Part shown: positions 44,501-44,984 of the stretch, in pieces
Layout: the number at the start of each line of letters is the position of its first letter
Numbering within the stretch: the first letter of the stretch is position 1
From: an uncultured Saprospiraceae bacterium
GTDB lineage: Bacteria; Bacteroidota; Bacteroidia; Chitinophagales; Saprospiraceae
Length of the DNA: 44,984 nt
Reading direction: 5' to 3'
Assembly (NCBI GenBank): GCA_937950315.1
Contig: CALFDU010000055.1
Span: 1-44,984, forward strand
The notes under the pieces: generated by a model
Seen by the model: the letters and a program-made list of their open reading frames with translations, nothing else
Database searches by the model: none
Told to the model about the DNA's origin: nothing
Made by a program: the position numbers and the translations under genes

Positions 44501-44827
44501 AAACCATATTTGGAATTGGATAAAAAATTGGATGATCTCAACACATTGATGTACGGGGATAGGATTAAGACCAAGCTGGATATTGATCAGCCTCCTACAC
44601 CTTCTGGAAGATTGGGTTGGATCGGTTATGAGCAGAAGTACTCTACTTCTGAGCCGACCGATACACATAGAGAAAGTTTAGCGATTGCAAGAGAAGAATT
44701 TGAACCAATGTTGGTAACGCTTCAGAAATTGGCTACGGAGGATTTAGAAGCTCTGGAAAAATTATTGGAAGAAGCGGACGCACCTTACACGCCAGGAAGA
44801 GCGATTAAAATGATGCAAGGGAATTAA
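41513..44827 (+). CDS. exported BNR/sortilin-type beta-propeller protein
   Basis: A 1104-residue secreted protein with a signal peptide (about 1-22) and a basic linker (RKSKKKEK). From about 60 to 750 it contains at least nine BNR/Asp-box-type motifs such as YKSINGGSSW, YKTTDGGETW, YKSIDGGETW, YKSTNGGASW and ISNDGGASW, which build one or two VPS10/sortilin-like beta-propellers. The C-terminal part (about 780-1104) is charged and largely helical after a short beta region (PPGDYEVSMSL). Such proteins are common in Bacteroidota; enzymatic activity is unproven and the Asp-box is structural. No T9SS sorting domain is seen. It is monocistronic with a terminator after it. Confidence 0.93.
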   Translation: MKKTFLLFLVIGLSMTITEAYSQRKSKKKEKTETVTEKDALDELSVSALKFRSVGPALTSGRISDFAVNPDNHSEYYVATSAGGVWKTVNAGTTYKPIFDGQGSYSIGCVTMDPNNSSVIWVGTGENNNQRSVSYGDGLYKSINGGSSWKKVGLDDSEHIGKIIVHPENSDVVWVAAIGPLWSSGGDRGLYKTTDGGETWNNTLEIDKYTGVTDLVIDPSNPEVLYAAAFQRARHVFTYLGGGPGSAIYKSIDGGETWDKINNGLPSGDLGRIGLTISPADPGIVYATVEASNGEGGFYKSTNGGASWAKQSSYVTSGNYYQEIIADPVNPQRIFAMDTWMHVSNDGGKNFEVAGEDTKHVDNHCIWINPDNNKHWLVGCDGGIYETWDEAETWSYKPNLPVTQFYKVAVDNDEPFYNIYGGTQDNFSLGGPSRTNNNHGIRNEDWFVTHGGDGFESQVDPENPDIVYAQSQYGVLVRYDRKSGEEVGIQPKERKGENGYRWNWDAPLAVSHHKSGRIYFAANKLFRSDNYGNSWEVLSEDLTQQLNRNELKIMDRVWGIDAVAKNRSTSPYGTIVAFSESPKDENLLVVGTDDGLIQISNDGGASWTKTANIAGVPDRSYVNSVYCSQHDANVIYAAFNHHKYGDFKPYIYKSSNKGVSWTKISNNLPERGSVYSIEEDHVNKDLIFCGTEFGVFFSPNGGKKWKQLKSGLPTIAVRDIAIQRRENDLVLGTFGRGFYVMDDYTPLREIGENGMDQDAYMFASRDAFVYEKASPLGLPGKAFLGDSYYAAEDLGAVAMISYYVNDTEKSLKKQRQERESEASKDGKDNPYPTYEELKEEGDEISPKILFTIKDSDGNIVRKITKSPSKGINRLKWDMRYASKEAISFREPSFYNPFAGKSEGTLVPPGDYEVSMSLLEGAESTALGDAINLTLKSLDNAVMPAKDRKAKADFQREVSELNRSIEGASHLLREMNNKMRHIKKAIDMVEAPSDKLLKPYLELDKKLDDLNTLMYGDRIKTKLDIDQPPTPSGRLGWIGYEQKYSTSEPTDTHRESLAIAREEFEPMLVTLQKLATEDLEALEKLLEEADAPYTPGRAIKMMQGN

Positions 44828-44849
44828 AATTATTTTTGAAATTAAATAG

Positions 44850-44880
44850 AAAAAGGAATGGTGAAAACTGTTCCTTTTTT
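44850..44880 (+). terminator. rho-independent terminator after the propeller gene
   Basis: AAAAAGGAA (44850-44858) pairs with TTCCTTTTT (44871-44879) around a 12-base loop, with further T residues to 44881. It follows the stop codon by about 22 bases. The rest of the window (44882-44984) holds no gene that I can support. Confidence 0.8.
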
Positions 44881-44984
44881 TATGATGCTTGCGCAAATGG
44901 TAAAGTTGTTTTATGAAAAAGAAGAAGTAAGACGGTTCCACACTCATTAATATTATATTTCTAATATTGCACCTATAACAAAAT

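Noticed and set aside
44882-44950. 22-codon ORF after the terminator at the right edge
   Set aside because: Too short, with no family features and no associated signals.
1-44984. CRISPR arrays, transposases, prophage, tRNA or rRNA genes
   Set aside because: None could be recognised on either strand; the window is compact chromosomal coding DNA.

Overview
This window is a continuous stretch of AT-rich bacterial chromosome, almost entirely protein-coding. It comes from a member of the phylum Bacteroidota, most likely a Saprospiria-like lineage; the class is an inference. The evidence is the ssb-gldE-gldD gliding block, a protein with a C-terminal type IX secretion sorting domain, a fused aspartokinase/homoserine dehydrogenase, a queuine tRNA-ribosyltransferase without its zinc cysteines, and promoters of the Bacteroidota TTG-N20-TAnnTTTG form. 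I saw no rRNA or tRNA genes, insertion sequences, prophage or CRISPR array.

Layout. 1-1483 (minus): partial Opp/Dpp-type ABC permease, a MazG-like pyrophosphohydrolase and D-aminoacyl-tRNA deacylase, tightly packed. 1484-1877: a 394-base non-coding gap with a same-strand array of DnaA-box-like 9-mers, a box followed by TAG/TAA triplets, and a nearly pure A/T tract. This is my best candidate for the chromosomal origin. 1878-3654 (plus): heme A synthase and an alpha/beta hydrolase. 3658-5955 (minus): secreted M1 metallopeptidase. 5956-6255: two perfect parS sites 51 bases apart. 6256-10974 (minus): thrA-thrB-thrC. 11131-14682 (minus): ALDH7-type dehydrogenase, an unlisted 42-residue membrane microprotein, and a three-domain M24 aminopeptidase. 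14826-17618: rpoN, then a convergent ECF sigma factor and TPR membrane protein pair.

17781-25129 (plus): an envelope-rich run of secA, a SPOR protein, rodA, tgt and an LptF/LptG permease. 25305-30551 (plus): an ECF sigma factor, mutY, ssb, gldE, gldD and an MscS channel, closed by a strong bidirectional terminator. 30640-32868 (minus): large T9SS-exported protein with two hairpins in its leader. 33167-37268: thioredoxin-like protein, SOUL protein, amidohydrolase, formyltetrahydrofolate deformylase and nitroreductase. 37482-41392 (plus): a compact outer-membrane cluster of a DUF547-plus-barrel fusion, a single-POTRA Omp85-like barrel and a GH113-like protein. 41513-44827 (plus): an exported BNR/sortilin-type propeller protein.

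The two most important observations are the candidate oriC with nearby parS sites, which would make this the origin-proximal domain of the chromosome, and the uncharacterised three-gene outer-membrane cluster at 37.5-41.4 kb. Most other genes are housekeeping.
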